Shown: piece after piece, positions 24,934 to 33,924 of the stretch | How positions within the stretch are numbered: position 1 is the first letter of the stretch | Layout: every line of letters starts with the position of its first letter | DNA from: Gottfriedia endophytica | Lineage (GTDB): Bacteria > Bacillota > Bacilli > Bacillales > Bacillaceae_G | DNA length: 64,000 nucleotides | NCBI RefSeq assembly: GCF_017814275.1 | Contig: NZ_JAGIYQ010000010.1 | Span: 1-64,000, forward strand | Reading direction: 5' to 3' | The notes under the pieces: generated by a model | Told to the model about the DNA's origin: nothing | Databases searched by the model: none | Seen by the model: the letters and a program-made list of their open reading frames with translations, nothing else | Position numbers and translations under genes: made by a program

Positions 24934-26124
24934 ATGAATTTATTACAAGCTGAAAATGGATATTTTGGAGAATACGGAGGTAGCTTTGTGCCAGAGCAAT
25001 TAACTGACGCATTAAATCATTTAGAACAAGCCTTTGAGCAATATAAAAATGAACCTGAATTTATGGAAGAATTACAATACTATTTAAAAGAGTATGTTGG
25101 GCGTCCTAATCCACTTTATTATGCAAAACAATTAAGTGACAAAATTGGTGGTGCCAAAATTTATTTGAAGAGAGAAGATTTAAATCACACTGGTGCTCAT
25201 AAAATCAACAATGTACTTGGACAAATTTTATTAGCCAAGCGAATGGGGGCAAAAAGAATAATCGCAGAAACTGGAGCAGGACAGCATGGTGTAGCAACAG
25301 CAACAGCCTGTGCGATGTTTGGTATTGACTGTACCATATATATGGGAGGATTAGATACAGAACGACAAGCGTTAAATGTATTTCGTATGGAGTTATTAGG
25401 AGCTAAGGTGGTAGCTGTTCAAGATGGCGGTAGAACATTAAAAGAAGCAGTCGATGCAGCTTTAGAAGATTATGCTCAAAACTATGAAAATACGTTTTAT
25501 TTACTTGGTTCAGCATTAGGTCCTCATCCGTATCCGACAATTGTTCGTCATTTTCAATCTGTCATTGGCTATGAAGCGAAAAAACAACACTTCGAAAAAG
25601 AAAATCGTTTACCAGATTATGTAGTTGCTTGTGTTGGTGGGGGGAGTAATGCGATTGGATTGTTTGCGCCATTTTATTATGATAAAGAAGTAAAAATGGT
25701 AGGTGTCGAGCCAGGTGGCAAGGGGATTGAAACAGGTGAACATGCAGCGCCTCTAACAGCAGGAGAACCGGGAGTTATTCACGGTTTTAAATGCTATATG
25801 ATGAAAGATGAAAATGGTGAAATTGCAGAAGCACATTCAATTGCAGCGGGGTTAGATTATCAAGGAGTTGGTCCTGAACATAGTTATTATAAAGATACAG
25901 GACGAGCTGAATATGTTGCGATAAATGATGTTGAAGCACTTCATGCATTCCATACACTCTCAAGAATGGAAGGAATTATCCCAGCTCTTGAAAGCTCGCA
26001 TGCAGTTGCATATGCAATGAAACTTGCAGCTACACTTGAAAAAGACCAAACGATTATCGTTAATCTTTCAGGTCGTGGTGATAAAGATGTTGAGCAAGTA
26101 TTTAATTTAGAAATTAGTAAATGA
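24934..26124 (+). CDS. trpB: Tryptophan synthase beta chain
   Basis: TrpB condenses indole with serine to give tryptophan using PLP. This 396-residue protein is full length. The PLP lysine is Lys90 in [23 protein letters not shown] and the phosphate-binding GGGSNAIG loop are intact, as is the C-terminal SGRGDKD. GGGAGGAAATAAAA precedes the ATG. No trpA or other trp gene is adjacent: the gene is alone between its T-box and a terminator. It may pair with a TrpA encoded elsewhere or salvage indole. Confidence 0.96.
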   Translation: MNLLQAENGYFGEYGGSFVPEQLTDALNHLEQAFEQYKNEPEFMEELQYYLKEYVGRPNPLYYAKQLSDKIGGAKIYLKREDLNHTGAHKINNVLGQILLAKRMGAKRIIAETGAGQHGVATATACAMFGIDCTIYMGGLDTERQALNVFRMELLGAKVVAVQDGGRTLKEAVDAALEDYAQNYENTFYLLGSALGPHPYPTIVRHFQSVIGYEAKKQHFEKENRLPDYVVACVGGGSNAIGLFAPFYYDKEVKMVGVEPGGKGIETGEHAAPLTAGEPGVIHGFKCYMMKDENGEIAEAHSIAAGLDYQGVGPEHSYYKDTGRAEYVAINDVEALHAFHTLSRMEGIIPALESSHAVAYAMKLAATLEKDQTIIVNLSGRGDKDVEQVFNLEISK

Positions 26125-26128
26125 AAAA

Positions 26129-26175
26129 AATAAGCAAACTGGCTATTTGGATGTAAGCCAGTTTGCTTTATTAAT
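26129..26175. terminator. Bidirectional terminator between trpB and the RDD gene
   Basis: AAGCAAACTGGCT and AGCCAGTTTGCTT form a 13-bp stem. A-rich and T-rich flanks allow use on both strands. Confidence 0.88.
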
Positions 26176-26190
26176 GTTTTCCATAATAAT

Positions 26191-26667
26191 TTAAACTTCG
26201 ATTACCTTTGTCTTAGCAATTCGATCGTGAAGTGTTCTTTTATCTTCACCAAAAATGAGAAGTGCATCAATTAACTCTAAAAGTTGAATTAAATATTTGA
26301 AAAAAGAGATTTGGAATGGATTTGTAAACCAAATGAGGTTACGTAATAATAATGTAGAAAGATCGACTTCTGAATCGTCTTCTTTCACAACCGCAATGCC
26401 TAGTAATCTTTTCGCAATCGTTTGGCCCTTCCAAACATAAGTAGGAATAAGTGTATAGAAGATAAAAATTATGATAAGATCAGTTAAAACATTGATAGCT
26501 AATTTAGTAAGTGAAATATCATAAGTGCTTGAATAAGTAGAAATGATAATAGTTTTCCCACTAATTAGATAATAGATATAATATAAAAGAACTGAAGTTA
26601 ATCCAATAATAATACCATCTATCAAATTTGCAAAAAACCTTCTAGTTCTACTGGCTAGGTAATCCAT
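26191..26667 (-). CDS. RDD family membrane protein
   Basis: A 158-residue protein of the RDD family: R-F-x-A-N-L-I-D-G-I near the N terminus (RRFFANLIDG), a second helix around residue 70-90 and the GQTIAKRLLGIAVV motif that follows it, ending with DKRTLHDRIAKTKVI. RDD proteins have three or so helices and unknown or transport-related roles. AGGAGG lies 9 bases before the ATG. It follows the next gene with a 23-bp gap, so the two are likely co-transcribed. Confidence 0.88.
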   Translation of the reverse strand: MDYLASRTRRFFANLIDGIIIGLTSVLLYYIYYLISGKTIIISTYSSTYDISLTKLAINVLTDLIIIFIFYTLIPTYVWKGQTIAKRLLGIAVVKEDDSEVDLSTLLLRNLIWFTNPFQISFFKYLIQLLELIDALLIFGEDKRTLHDRIAKTKVIEV

Positions 26668-26690
26668 TATATATGCCTCCTTCTAATTTT

Positions 26691-26939
26691 TTACGCTTCA
26701 CCTATTCCCATTGCCATCAATAGGAAGTATGCGAATAAAAGTACTACACCATTAAAAAAGATTCCAAAAACAATGAATGGTAATTTTCTAGATAAAATTG
26801 CGAAAACAATACCAATCAGTGACAGGATACTAAAAATGCTAATTCCTAGATATATATTTGCATTTGGTCCTCTTATGATAAAAAAGAATATAACGTTTAA
26901 AACGACCATTAAAAAAGAAAGCCACCCATATTTATTCAA
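26691..26939 (-). CDS. Small three-helix membrane protein
   Basis: An 82-residue protein with three hydrophobic helices (WLSFLMVVLNVIFFFII, IYLGISIFSILSLIGIVFAI and FIVFGIFFNGVVLLFAYFLL). The start is a TTG with GGAGG 9 bases upstream. No family recognised. It is the upstream gene of a probable pair with the RDD gene. Confidence 0.7.
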   Translation of the reverse strand: MNKYGWLSFLMVVLNVIFFFIIRGPNANIYLGISIFSILSLIGIVFAILSRKLPFIVFGIFFNGVVLLFAYFLLMAMGIGEA

Positions 26940-26984
26940 TGTTGTGATCCTCCTTTATCTATTTTGGGAAAATGGAATAAATGT

Positions 26985-27530
26985 TTAGAATTGATAAGGA
27001 TATTCTTTTTGGGGAAGTAATACTATTTTTCCATGCAGATCTACAAATGTTTTATTTAATTCATAACAAACAATCTTTGTACCCATGAAAGAATCATGAC
27101 CATTTGAAGTCACTTGACCACCATAAATAATAATGTTTTTTTGTTTTAAATTAATATTTGGCAATGATTTTAATAGGAATGAATAAGTTTCTCCATTTTT
27201 ATATGGGCTTTTAACGCCATCTGATTTACTATGAAATGTTTTTTCTACAACTATTTTAAGTATGTACTGGCCATTTTTATTTCGTTCAATCTTTTTTACT
27301 GAACCTTGAAGATAATACAGTTTTGCACCTAATTGTACCCATTTGCCGTTATTTTTTATGGGTTTGGACTGAGTGATGTTATTCTTTGTGGAAGTGGATG
27401 TTGGGATATGAATCTTTGTAATTTGATTAATACTACTAATCTTTGTTTGTCTATTCATTGTTTTATTTATATGTTCATTACTGGATCCTACAATAGTTAA
27501 AAGTGATAAAACGAGTAAGATACTTTTCAT
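26985..27530 (-). CDS. Secreted protein of unknown function
   Basis: A 181-residue protein with an N-terminal signal peptide (MKSILLVLSLLTIVGSS, no lipobox cysteine), a Ser/Thr/Lys/Asn-rich linker to about residue 60, then a beta-rich domain with WVQLGAKLYYLQGSVKKIER and VVEKTFHSKSDGVKSPYKNG. The second half suggests a small barrel of the kind found in other exported Bacillus proteins, but I cannot name it. AAGGTGG precedes the ATG. Confidence 0.65.
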   Translation of the reverse strand: MKSILLVLSLLTIVGSSNEHINKTMNRQTKISSINQITKIHIPTSTSTKNNITQSKPIKNNGKWVQLGAKLYYLQGSVKKIERNKNGQYILKIVVEKTFHSKSDGVKSPYKNGETYSFLLKSLPNINLKQKNIIIYGGQVTSNGHDSFMGTKIVCYELNKTFVDLHGKIVLLPQKEYPYQF

Positions 27531-27697
27531 GTATTGACCACCTTAAACAATAATATTGAGGTATATTTATAGAGAAAATATTGATTACCTAATGGAATTA
27601 TTTTTCGTAGATAAACATTATTTTTAGATGCCTTTTACATTCTATGAATTTATTGAGTACTCATTCTGGCTATTTCATGATTTCTAACAAAAGTGTT

Positions 27698-28057
27698 TTA
27701 ATTCGTTTGTTTAGTAGATCCAATCCTTATTGCTTTGTTTATTAGTAGAAATATGATTGCTAAAATAATAAATAATCCAAATACTGTAATGCCATTTAGG
27801 TTTTCATAAAAGTAATGAAATGAAACATTATTCTTGATTGACTCATAAATGTATTGAATGGTTAAGAGAACAAGAACTAATGCAGGACCTACTGCGATCA
27901 CTCCAAAAAAGAAAGATCCAATTCCCTCAAAAGCAAGCTGAAAATTAGAAATTTGTTTGTTTTGATTAGAATCCAATTTAGTTTCCAATTTAGCTATTCG
28001 TTCATTTAATTTTATTATTTCTTCGATCATTTGATTATTGTTTGTTTGATTATCCAT
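27698..28057 (-). CDS. Coiled-coil membrane protein, unknown
   Basis: A 119-residue protein. The N-terminal 35 residues form a short coiled coil (IEEIIKLNERIAKLETKLDS). Two transmembrane helices follow, IGSFFFGVIAVGPALVLVLL and ITVFGLFIILAIIFLLI. AAGGAG lies 6 bases before ATG 28057; twelve upstream codons in frame lack support. No family recognised. Confidence 0.65.
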   Translation of the reverse strand: MDNQTNNNQMIEEIIKLNERIAKLETKLDSNQNKQISNFQLAFEGIGSFFFGVIAVGPALVLVLLTIQYIYESIKNNVSFHYFYENLNGITVFGLFIILAIIFLLINKAIRIGSTKQTN

Positions 28058-28288
28058 TTTTTCTCCTTTACAGTTTTTGCTAAATAATATCACTTAATAT
28101 TTATTCGATATAATAGTTCAATATCCCTTTAAAATGTTGCTGATTAGTATTTCAGAAGAATACAATTGTTTAAGGTTATAAGTATCATTTAGGATAAAAT
28201 TTTACTTATTTCTGCTTTGTTACTGCAGAACATGGGAATTGAGAGAAATAAAGTTACTATACAAATATATTGAGTAAAGGTGGATGTT

Positions 28289-28903
28289 ATGGACGCTTTA
28301 TATTTAGTAAAAGGAGTTGTAATTGGCCTTTCTATCGCTGCACCTGTTGGACCTATTGGAGTGTTGTGTATTCGAAGAACATTGGCCCAAGGGAAGCTCG
28401 TAGGGTTAGTTTCTGGTTTAGGCGCAGCAACAGCTGATGCAATTTATGGATTAATTGCTGCTTATGGTTTGACCACCATTTCTAATTTCTTAGTTGGTCA
28501 GCAATATTGGCTACAATTAATAGGTGGTTTATTTCTTTGTTATTTAGGAATTAAGACATTAAAAGCAAAATCTACATATTCGTCTGAGCATACTCAAAGA
28601 AAAAGCGTTCTCAGTGCCTATTTGTCGATCTTATTCCTTACATTAACGAATCCAATGACAATTCTTTCTATTATTGCGATATTTTCAGGCTTAGGTCTTT
28701 CGATTTCACAAAGTTCTGAAGGGACAGCGTTCGTTTTAGTTTTAGGTGTTTTTGGTGGTTCAACTTTGTGGTGGATCCTTCTTAGTAGTTTTGTAGGTTT
28801 ATTTCAACATAAAATGACTGGAACCTCTTTATCAATAATTAATCGAATATCAGGTGGAATTATTCTTCTATTCGGTGGATTTGCTTTATATCGTTTATTT
28901 TAA
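28289..28903 (+). CDS. LysE family transporter, first of a tandem pair
   Basis: A 204-residue exporter-type membrane protein with six helices. The N-terminal signature LSIAAPVGPIGVLCIRRTLAQ and the second-half TLTNPMTILSIIAIFSGLG are diagnostic of the LysE/RhtB superfamily. ATG 28289 has AAAGGTGG about 6 bases upstream. The next gene encodes a close paralogue after only 40 bp, so the two proteins may form a hetero-oligomer. Substrate unknown. Confidence 0.88.
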   Translation: MDALYLVKGVVIGLSIAAPVGPIGVLCIRRTLAQGKLVGLVSGLGAATADAIYGLIAAYGLTTISNFLVGQQYWLQLIGGLFLCYLGIKTLKAKSTYSSEHTQRKSVLSAYLSILFLTLTNPMTILSIIAIFSGLGLSISQSSEGTAFVLVLGVFGGSTLWWILLSSFVGLFQHKMTGTSLSIINRISGGIILLFGGFALYRLF

Positions 28904-28943
28904 TGAACAAATATATTTAGGATTTTTGAAAGGATTAGTTTAC

Positions 28944-29540
28944 ATGTTATTCATTAAGTGTTTTATCTTGGGGTTTTCAGTTTCAGCACCTGTAGGGCCA
29001 ATTGGGTTGTTATGTATTCAGAGAACTCTTTCAAGAGGGAAATTAGCTGGTTTTTTTACAGGACTTGGAGCTGTAACTGCTAATTTAATCTATGCAAGCA
29101 TTGCCGCACTAGGATTTTCAGTAGTTTCCTCTTTCTTATTACAGGAACAATTGTATTTAAAAGTTTTTGGAGCCATTTTTTTATTTTATTTAGGAATTAA
29201 AACAATAATGAAAAAACCTTCTAATCAAGCAGCAAAATTAGAAGGCGAACGTTTAAGCGGGATGTATTTATCCACTTTCTTCTTAATGTTTACTAATCCC
29301 GTAACAATATTAAATTTTGTTGCAATGTTTGCTGGTTTAGGGATTGAACAAAGCTCAAAGTCAGGAGTTACTGATTTTACGCTGATTACAGGAGTATTTC
29401 TTGGAGCAACCACTTGGTGGTTTATTCTAAGTTACGTCGTAAGTATATTTAAAAATAAGATTACACCACATTTAGCTTTAGTGAACAAAATTGCAGGTGT
29501 ATTGATCGTCTTATTAGGGGTATTGGCATTTTTAAAATAG
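28944..29540 (+). CDS. LysE family transporter, second of a tandem pair
   Basis: A 198-residue paralogue of the preceding protein. It shares SVSAPVGPIGLLCIQRTLSR at the N terminus, FLFYLGIKTIM in the middle and FTNPVTILNFVAMFAGLG in the second half. I start at ATG 28944, where the LysE homology begins. GAAAGGATT lies about 10 bases upstream. The frame is open further back into the end of the first gene. A recent tandem duplication is the simplest explanation. Confidence 0.87.
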   Translation: MLFIKCFILGFSVSAPVGPIGLLCIQRTLSRGKLAGFFTGLGAVTANLIYASIAALGFSVVSSFLLQEQLYLKVFGAIFLFYLGIKTIMKKPSNQAAKLEGERLSGMYLSTFFLMFTNPVTILNFVAMFAGLGIEQSSKSGVTDFTLITGVFLGATTWWFILSYVVSIFKNKITPHLALVNKIAGVLIVLLGVLAFLK

Positions 29541-29689
29541 CGATTTTGCAAAATTCATTTTTTTAGGAGAAACTGAGGGAAACCCATGTTTATTCTTTTC
29601 CAGTTTAAGAAATAAACAAATAGGAGTACAATAGTTGACATAATTAATAAACTTGGTTCGCGTTCAAATTGAAACTAGGGGAGATCGAT

Positions 29690-30196
29690 TTGGTCCATAT
29701 ACGAAAAGCAGTTATAAGTGATGCAGAAGGAATTAGTAAAGTACATGTTGATAGCTGGAGAACGACTTATAAAAATATTTTACCAAGTGAGTTTTTAGCA
29801 AGTCTTTCCTATAAAAGAAGAGAAATTTGGTGGAAGGAAGCTGTTTTTAATGAAACAAACTTTCTCTTTGTTGCAGAAAATGACAATGGCCAAATCATTG
29901 GATTTGTAAACGGTGGGAAAGAGCGTTCGAGCTCTTATGGGGAATATAAAGGTGAAGTATACGCTTTTTATTTACTTGAAGAGGAACAAGGTAAAGGTGT
30001 TGGCAGCTTGTTGATAAAGGCTGCAATTGATCAGCTAAAGTTACTCCATCTTAACTCGATGCTTATTTGGGTTTTAGAGAAGAATCCATCACGTTATTTT
30101 TATGAAAGACAGGGTGGTCATCTTGTTGATCGTCAAGAAGTTGAAATTGGCGGAGTTAAATTACATGAGATTGCATACGGTTGGAAGAACCTATAG
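29690..30196 (+). CDS. GNAT family N-acetyltransferase
   Basis: A 168-residue acetyltransferase. The opening VHIRKAVISDAEGISKVHVDSWRTTY splits into the typical alpha-1 DA-x2-I and W-R-T-T-Y segments of a Bacillus GNAT subgroup. The acetyl-CoA motif is EEEQGKGVGSLLIKAA, and NPSRYFYERQGG is the C-terminal Y-E-x2-G motif. AGGGGAGATC is spaced for TTG 29690. The substrate is unknown. A bidirectional terminator follows. Confidence 0.87.
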   Translation: MVHIRKAVISDAEGISKVHVDSWRTTYKNILPSEFLASLSYKRREIWWKEAVFNETNFLFVAENDNGQIIGFVNGGKERSSSYGEYKGEVYAFYLLEEEQGKGVGSLLIKAAIDQLKLLHLNSMLIWVLEKNPSRYFYERQGGHLVDRQEVEIGGVKLHEIAYGWKNL

Positions 30197-30198
30197 TA

Positions 30199-30246
30199 AG
30201 TTAAACAGACGAGAGTTCAAAAAGAACACTCGTCTGTTTAATTTAG
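30199..30246. terminator. Bidirectional terminator
   Basis: TTAAACAGACGAG and CTCGTCTGTTTAA form a 13-bp stem with an inner TTC/GAA pair. It lies between two convergent genes. Confidence 0.9.
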
Positions 30247-30255
30247 ATGTAATTG

Positions 30256-31044
30256 TTATTCTCTTCCATCAAATAAATCGCCGATACCACCTAAAATACT
30301 ACCTTCTTCTCTTGAAGATCCTGGCATGTATTGTCCGATACGAGAAGCTAGTCTAGCCAATGTTAATGATTGTACCCAAATTGTTCCAGGTCCTTCTAAT
30401 GTAGCAAAGAAGATTCCTTCTCCACCGAACAATGCTGTTTTAACATTACCAACATATTCGATTTCATAGCGAACATCACCAGTAAATGCAACAATGCAAC
30501 CTGTATCGATTTTAACTTTTTCTCCAGGAAGTAATGTTTTTTGATAAATTGCTCCTCCAGCGTGAAGAAAAGCGAGGCCATCGCCTTCTATTTTTTGCAT
30601 AATAAATCCTTCGCCACCAAATAGTCCTGTACTTAATTTTTTTCGAAATTCAATTCCAACAGAAACTCCTTTTGCAGCTGCTAAATAGGAATCTTTTTGA
30701 CAAATAACTTTATATCCATATTCACGTAGGTCAAGTGGAATGATTGTTCCAGGATATGGAGCCGAAAAGCTAACAGATTTAAGAGAGTGTGAACGATTTG
30801 TAAATGAAGTCATAAATAAACTTTCACCAGTTACTAAACGCTTTGCACCACCAACAAGTTTGCCAAATAATCCAGATTGCTGTGCTGATCCATCTCCAAA
30901 AATGGTTTGTAATTCAATCCCATCTTCCATCATCATCATTGCACCAGCTTCAGCGATAACTGATTCATTTGGATCTAACTCAATTTCAACAAATTGCATA
31001 TCATTTCCGTGTATTTTATAAGATATTTCGTGTGCACTTTTCAT
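30256..31044 (-). CDS. AIM24 / TIGR00266 family protein
   Basis: A 262-residue protein with repeated beta-strand modules. Landmarks are FVEIELDPNESVIAEAGAMM at the N terminus, SLFMTSFTN, GLFGGEGFIMQKIEGDGLAFLHAGG and LFGGEGIFFATLEGPGTIW. The C terminus is glycine-rich (GGIGDLFDGRE). AIM24-like proteins form trimeric beta-prism folds. The bacterial role is not established, although yeast Aim24 is mitochondrial. It is monocistronic and divergent from csp. Confidence 0.9.
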   Translation of the reverse strand: MKSAHEISYKIHGNDMQFVEIELDPNESVIAEAGAMMMMEDGIELQTIFGDGSAQQSGLFGKLVGGAKRLVTGESLFMTSFTNRSHSLKSVSFSAPYPGTIIPLDLREYGYKVICQKDSYLAAAKGVSVGIEFRKKLSTGLFGGEGFIMQKIEGDGLAFLHAGGAIYQKTLLPGEKVKIDTGCIVAFTGDVRYEIEYVGNVKTALFGGEGIFFATLEGPGTIWVQSLTLARLASRIGQYMPGSSREEGSILGGIGDLFDGRE

Positions 31045-31138
31045 AAATTTACCTCCAAATAATTGGTGTATTTTGTTTTAACTTTCTCAATATATTAAAT
31101 TATACAAAAAATAATTAGTTGAAGCAAAAGAAGTGTCA

Positions 31139-31167
31139 TTGACTTGCGGAAATTTGTGTGCTATATT
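31139..31167 (+). promoter_or_regulatory. SigA-type promoter of the cold-shock gene
   Basis: TTGACT (31139-31144), a 17-bp spacer and TATATT (31162-31167). Transcription from here would give a 5' leader of about 220 bases before csp, as is usual for cold-shock mRNAs whose leader folds differently in the cold. Confidence 0.65.
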
Positions 31168-31393
31168 TAACTTACTATTAACTGCATATTTATATGAAGG
31201 TAAGAAATTAACGAACCATTAGCTCTACAAATTATTAGTTTTGCTTAACATTCTTTGCTTTGAAAGAAGTATTAGCCACTTTCAATGTTGTAGCAATCTC
31301 TTTCTATAGATGATTGAACAATGACGTTCTTTTTCTTTTCCTATTATATGCACGCATTAATAGTGTATATATGTATCTTTAGGAGGTATTACC

Positions 31394-31594
31394 ATGGAAT
31401 TCGGTAAAGTAAAATGGTTTAACAGTGAAAAAGGATTTGGATTTATCCAAACTGAAAGTGGAAATGACGTATTCGTTCACTTCTCTGCAATTCAAGGCGA
31501 CGGTTTCAAAACTTTAGAAGAAGGTCAAGAAGTTAGCTTCGAAATCATCGAAGGCAACCGCGGACCTCAAGCTGCTAACGTAAACAAAAAATAA
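31394..31594 (+). CDS. Cold shock protein (CspA/CspB family)
   Basis: A 66-residue single cold-shock domain. RNP1 (KGFGFIQ) and RNP2 (VFVHFSAI) are intact, as is the N-terminal [11 protein letters not shown]. It binds single-stranded nucleic acid and acts as an RNA chaperone. AGGAGGTATTACC precedes the ATG. The long leader suggests post-transcriptional control. It is of the CspB/C/D type; the paralogue cannot be fixed from sequence. Confidence 0.96.
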   Translation: MEFGKVKWFNSEKGFGFIQTESGNDVFVHFSAIQGDGFKTLEEGQEVSFEIIEGNRGPQAANVNKK

Positions 31595-31605
31595 TTTTTG
31601 TTCAT

Positions 31606-31640
31606 AATGAGGCATCCTATTTATAGGATGTCTCTTTTTG
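31606..31640 (+). terminator. Terminator of csp
   Basis: CATCCTAT and ATAGGATG form an 8-bp stem extended by GAG/CTC, followed by TTTTTG. Confidence 0.9.
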
Positions 31641-31740
31641 TTGTTAGTAGAACTAAAAAGTTGCGATTCCTATTTTTTATTTGTTAAAGTATGGTGTTGA
31701 TAATTAATAAAGATGAGGTTCGCAGGATTTTTATAAAAAG

Positions 31741-31963
31741 GCTCTTTTTTAAAAGATTGTAGTTTTAGGTTTTGTAATTTAAAAAGACAGAAGTTGATTG
31801 GAACGGAAGGGTGCAGGGCTTCTGTGGGAGATGTGGGAAGGCTGAGACCCCACAGGAGCGTATGCGACGAGGAGGCTCAGCTCACGCCCCTAGGAAAGCG
31901 AGCATCCCTACGTTCCAATCAACTTACACATACTGAAATAGCAACAATGTTATACGAAAAAAC
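31741..31963 (-). repeat. ~220-bp imperfect inverted repeat, copy R3
   Basis: Same orientation as R2. Inner arms GTTGATTGGAACG (left) and CGTTCCAATCAAC (right) are perfectly complementary, and the outer end carries AGCAACAAT. It contains the conserved GGCTGAGACCCCACAGGAGC and GCTCAGCTCACGCCCCTAGG. The ORF across it is a translation of the repeat. Confidence 0.87.
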
Positions 31964-32010
31964 AAGAGATGGAAAAATTCACCCTTCTCTTGTTTATATT
32001 TTAAACCCTT

Positions 32011-32763
32011 TTAATATTTATCAATGTCTTTCGCGTTTTGATTATCTAGTTCTCCCATAAGTGCATCTTCTTCGTATGAATCAAGTGCTTTTTCGTATTT
32101 TTCGTGTTTTTTTGTAGCATAGACAGTTCTATTGTTTCCTGTTATGTCAGTTCCAATAAAGTTTTCAAAGTCTTCAACGAATCCGACATTTTCATAACTG
32201 TTTGTGAAAGTGTTATTATATTCCTCAATATCAAAGTTAAAGTCTGCTGGCGTTTGTGAACTACCATATCGTTCAACGTCTTGTAGGCTATCTTCAGCAT
32301 CGTATGCAACATCACGATCTAAGTCATATTTTCCAAATGGAGGTGTTAAAACTTCCTCTTCAATTGGACGGTTAACGGAAATGTCTAGAGAAGTAACATC
32401 CTTTTCCGGAGCATTTTCTATCGTTGTTCGTGCGGTTGGTAGTGCTTCAAGACGTTCGAATGGTATTTCTTTACCACTTACTTCACATATTCCATATGTT
32501 CCATTATTGATTTTTGTCAGTGCAATATTAATGTCTTCTAATTCTGTTTCTAAGTGTTCATGTAATGCAAGATCTTTTTCACGTTCATATTGTTCAGTAG
32601 CTAAATCTCCAGGATGATTATCGTATTTAGATAATTCTCCAACTGAAGCATCTAATGAAAAAGGTGTTTGGATGTCGGGATCATTTAATCTATTTGTTAT
32701 TGAGTGTTTTCTTTTAAGAAGTTCTGTTTTAATCTGTGAAAGTTGGTTTTGTGAAAGCATCAT
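32011..32763 (-). CDS. yteA: YteA family sporulation protein (TraR/DksA-like)
   Basis: A 250-residue protein with the YteA architecture. The N-terminal LDASVGELSKYDNHPGDLA and ATEQYEREKDLALHEHLE are followed by the DksA-like fold GTYGICEVSGKEIPFERLEA, which keeps only one of the four zinc-binding cysteines, as in B. subtilis YteA. The C-terminal half is acidic (FENFIGTDITGNNRTVY). B. subtilis yteA is reported as sporulation-expressed; its role is unclear. AAGGGGGAGC precedes the ATG. Confidence 0.88.
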   Translation of the reverse strand: MMLSQNQLSQIKTELLKRKHSITNRLNDPDIQTPFSLDASVGELSKYDNHPGDLATEQYEREKDLALHEHLETELEDINIALTKINNGTYGICEVSGKEIPFERLEALPTARTTIENAPEKDVTSLDISVNRPIEEEVLTPPFGKYDLDRDVAYDAEDSLQDVERYGSSQTPADFNFDIEEYNNTFTNSYENVGFVEDFENFIGTDITGNNRTVYATKKHEKYEKALDSYEEDALMGELDNQNAKDIDKY

Positions 32764-32858
32764 GCTCCCCCTTTGTTAAAATAATTAGATATACTATCTC
32801 TATTTTGCACAAAAGGGGGAAAAACATGAGTTTCCTTTTGAGGAATGAAACCTTCTAT

Positions 32859-33776
32859 TTAGGAAAAAATATGGCCAATTAGTAAGCCGATTATAATTAA
32901 AAAGCCCATGATTGTATTTGTTTTAGCTGTATAAACAAATGCAGGCATCATTTGAATTGGTTCTGTTTTGCCAATAAAACCCTTTACTGCTTTGAAAGCA
33001 AGAGGAATACTAATTAAAGAAATCAACGTAAAAGGTGAAATAATTCCAAGAATAACATAAATTACAATAAGAGCATATGCAATGGTAAACATTGAACCTA
33101 AGAAGACGATCGAATTTGATTTTCCTAATAAGATAACCAATGTTTTACGTCCATTTTCTTTATCGTTATCTAAATCTCTAATATTGTTAGCTGTCAAGAG
33201 TAATCCAATTGTAATGGATGAAGGTATTGCAATTAATAAGACATGTGCAGGGACAGTTCCTGTATGAATGTAGTAAGAAATACCGATAATTACTTCGCCC
33301 ATAAAGAACCCAGCAACTAATTCACCAAACGGCGTATAAGCGATTGGAACGGGACCACCAGTGTATAAATAAGCAGCAAACATACAAATTGTTCCAATTA
33401 ATGCAATCCACCAGCTACTTTCATAACAAATATAAATACCTAATAAAGTAGCAATTCCAAAAAATAATAAAGCAAGATTCAGGATTGTTTTTGGTGCAAC
33501 ACCATCTCGTACAATTGCACCACCAATACCAATTGAATTTTCGTTATCTAATCCTCTTTTATAATCATAGTACTCATTAAACATATTGGTAGCAGCTTGA
33601 ATAAGTAAACTCGCAATTAGCATTGCTAAAAATAGCCCCAAATGAAAATTTCCATCAATAAGTGCTAAAATCGATCCAATCGATACCGGGATAAATGAAG
33701 CTGTTAAAGTATGGGGTCTAAGTAAATTCCAAAATGTTTTAAATGATGAGGCTACTGGTTGAGAATGAGTAGTCAT
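32859..33776 (-). CDS. menA: 1,4-dihydroxy-2-naphthoate polyprenyltransferase
   Basis: MenA attaches the polyprenyl tail to 1,4-dihydroxy-2-naphthoate in the membrane, giving demethylmenaquinone. This 305-residue UbiA-superfamily protein has about nine helices and both Asp-rich Mg2+/diphosphate motifs: NMFNEYYDYKRGLDNEN and NNIRDLDNDKENGRKTL. The SIGIGGAIVRDG segment between them is typical of MenA. It is transcribed divergently from the men biosynthetic operon with 148 bp between starts, so both sides of the pathway share a control region. Confidence 0.94.
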   Translation of the reverse strand: MTTHSQPVASSFKTFWNLLRPHTLTASFIPVSIGSILALIDGNFHLGLFLAMLIASLLIQAATNMFNEYYDYKRGLDNENSIGIGGAIVRDGVAPKTILNLALLFFGIATLLGIYICYESSWWIALIGTICMFAAYLYTGGPVPIAYTPFGELVAGFFMGEVIIGISYYIHTGTVPAHVLLIAIPSSITIGLLLTANNIRDLDNDKENGRKTLVILLGKSNSIVFLGSMFTIAYALIVIYVILGIISPFTLISLISIPLAFKAVKGFIGKTEPIQMMPAFVYTAKTNTIMGFLIIIGLLIGHIFS

Positions 33777-33851
33777 GAAATAACCTCCTAAAAATTAGTA
33801 AAAATTATTTTATACTTAAAAAGATAGTATATCAAAGGAATTACACTAAAA

Positions 33852-33880
33852 TTGACAGTCTACACTGTCCGTTGTATCTT
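33852..33880 (+). promoter_or_regulatory. menF promoter with an overlapping palindrome
   Basis: TTGACA (33852-33857), a 17-bp spacer and TATCTT (33875-33880). The perfect inverted repeat GACAGT-CTAC-ACTGTC at 33854-33869 overlaps the -35 and looks like an operator. Confidence 0.6.
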
Positions 33881-33924
33881 AAGAATATCATGTATTTACG
33901 TTAATTTAACTAGGGGGAATCAAC

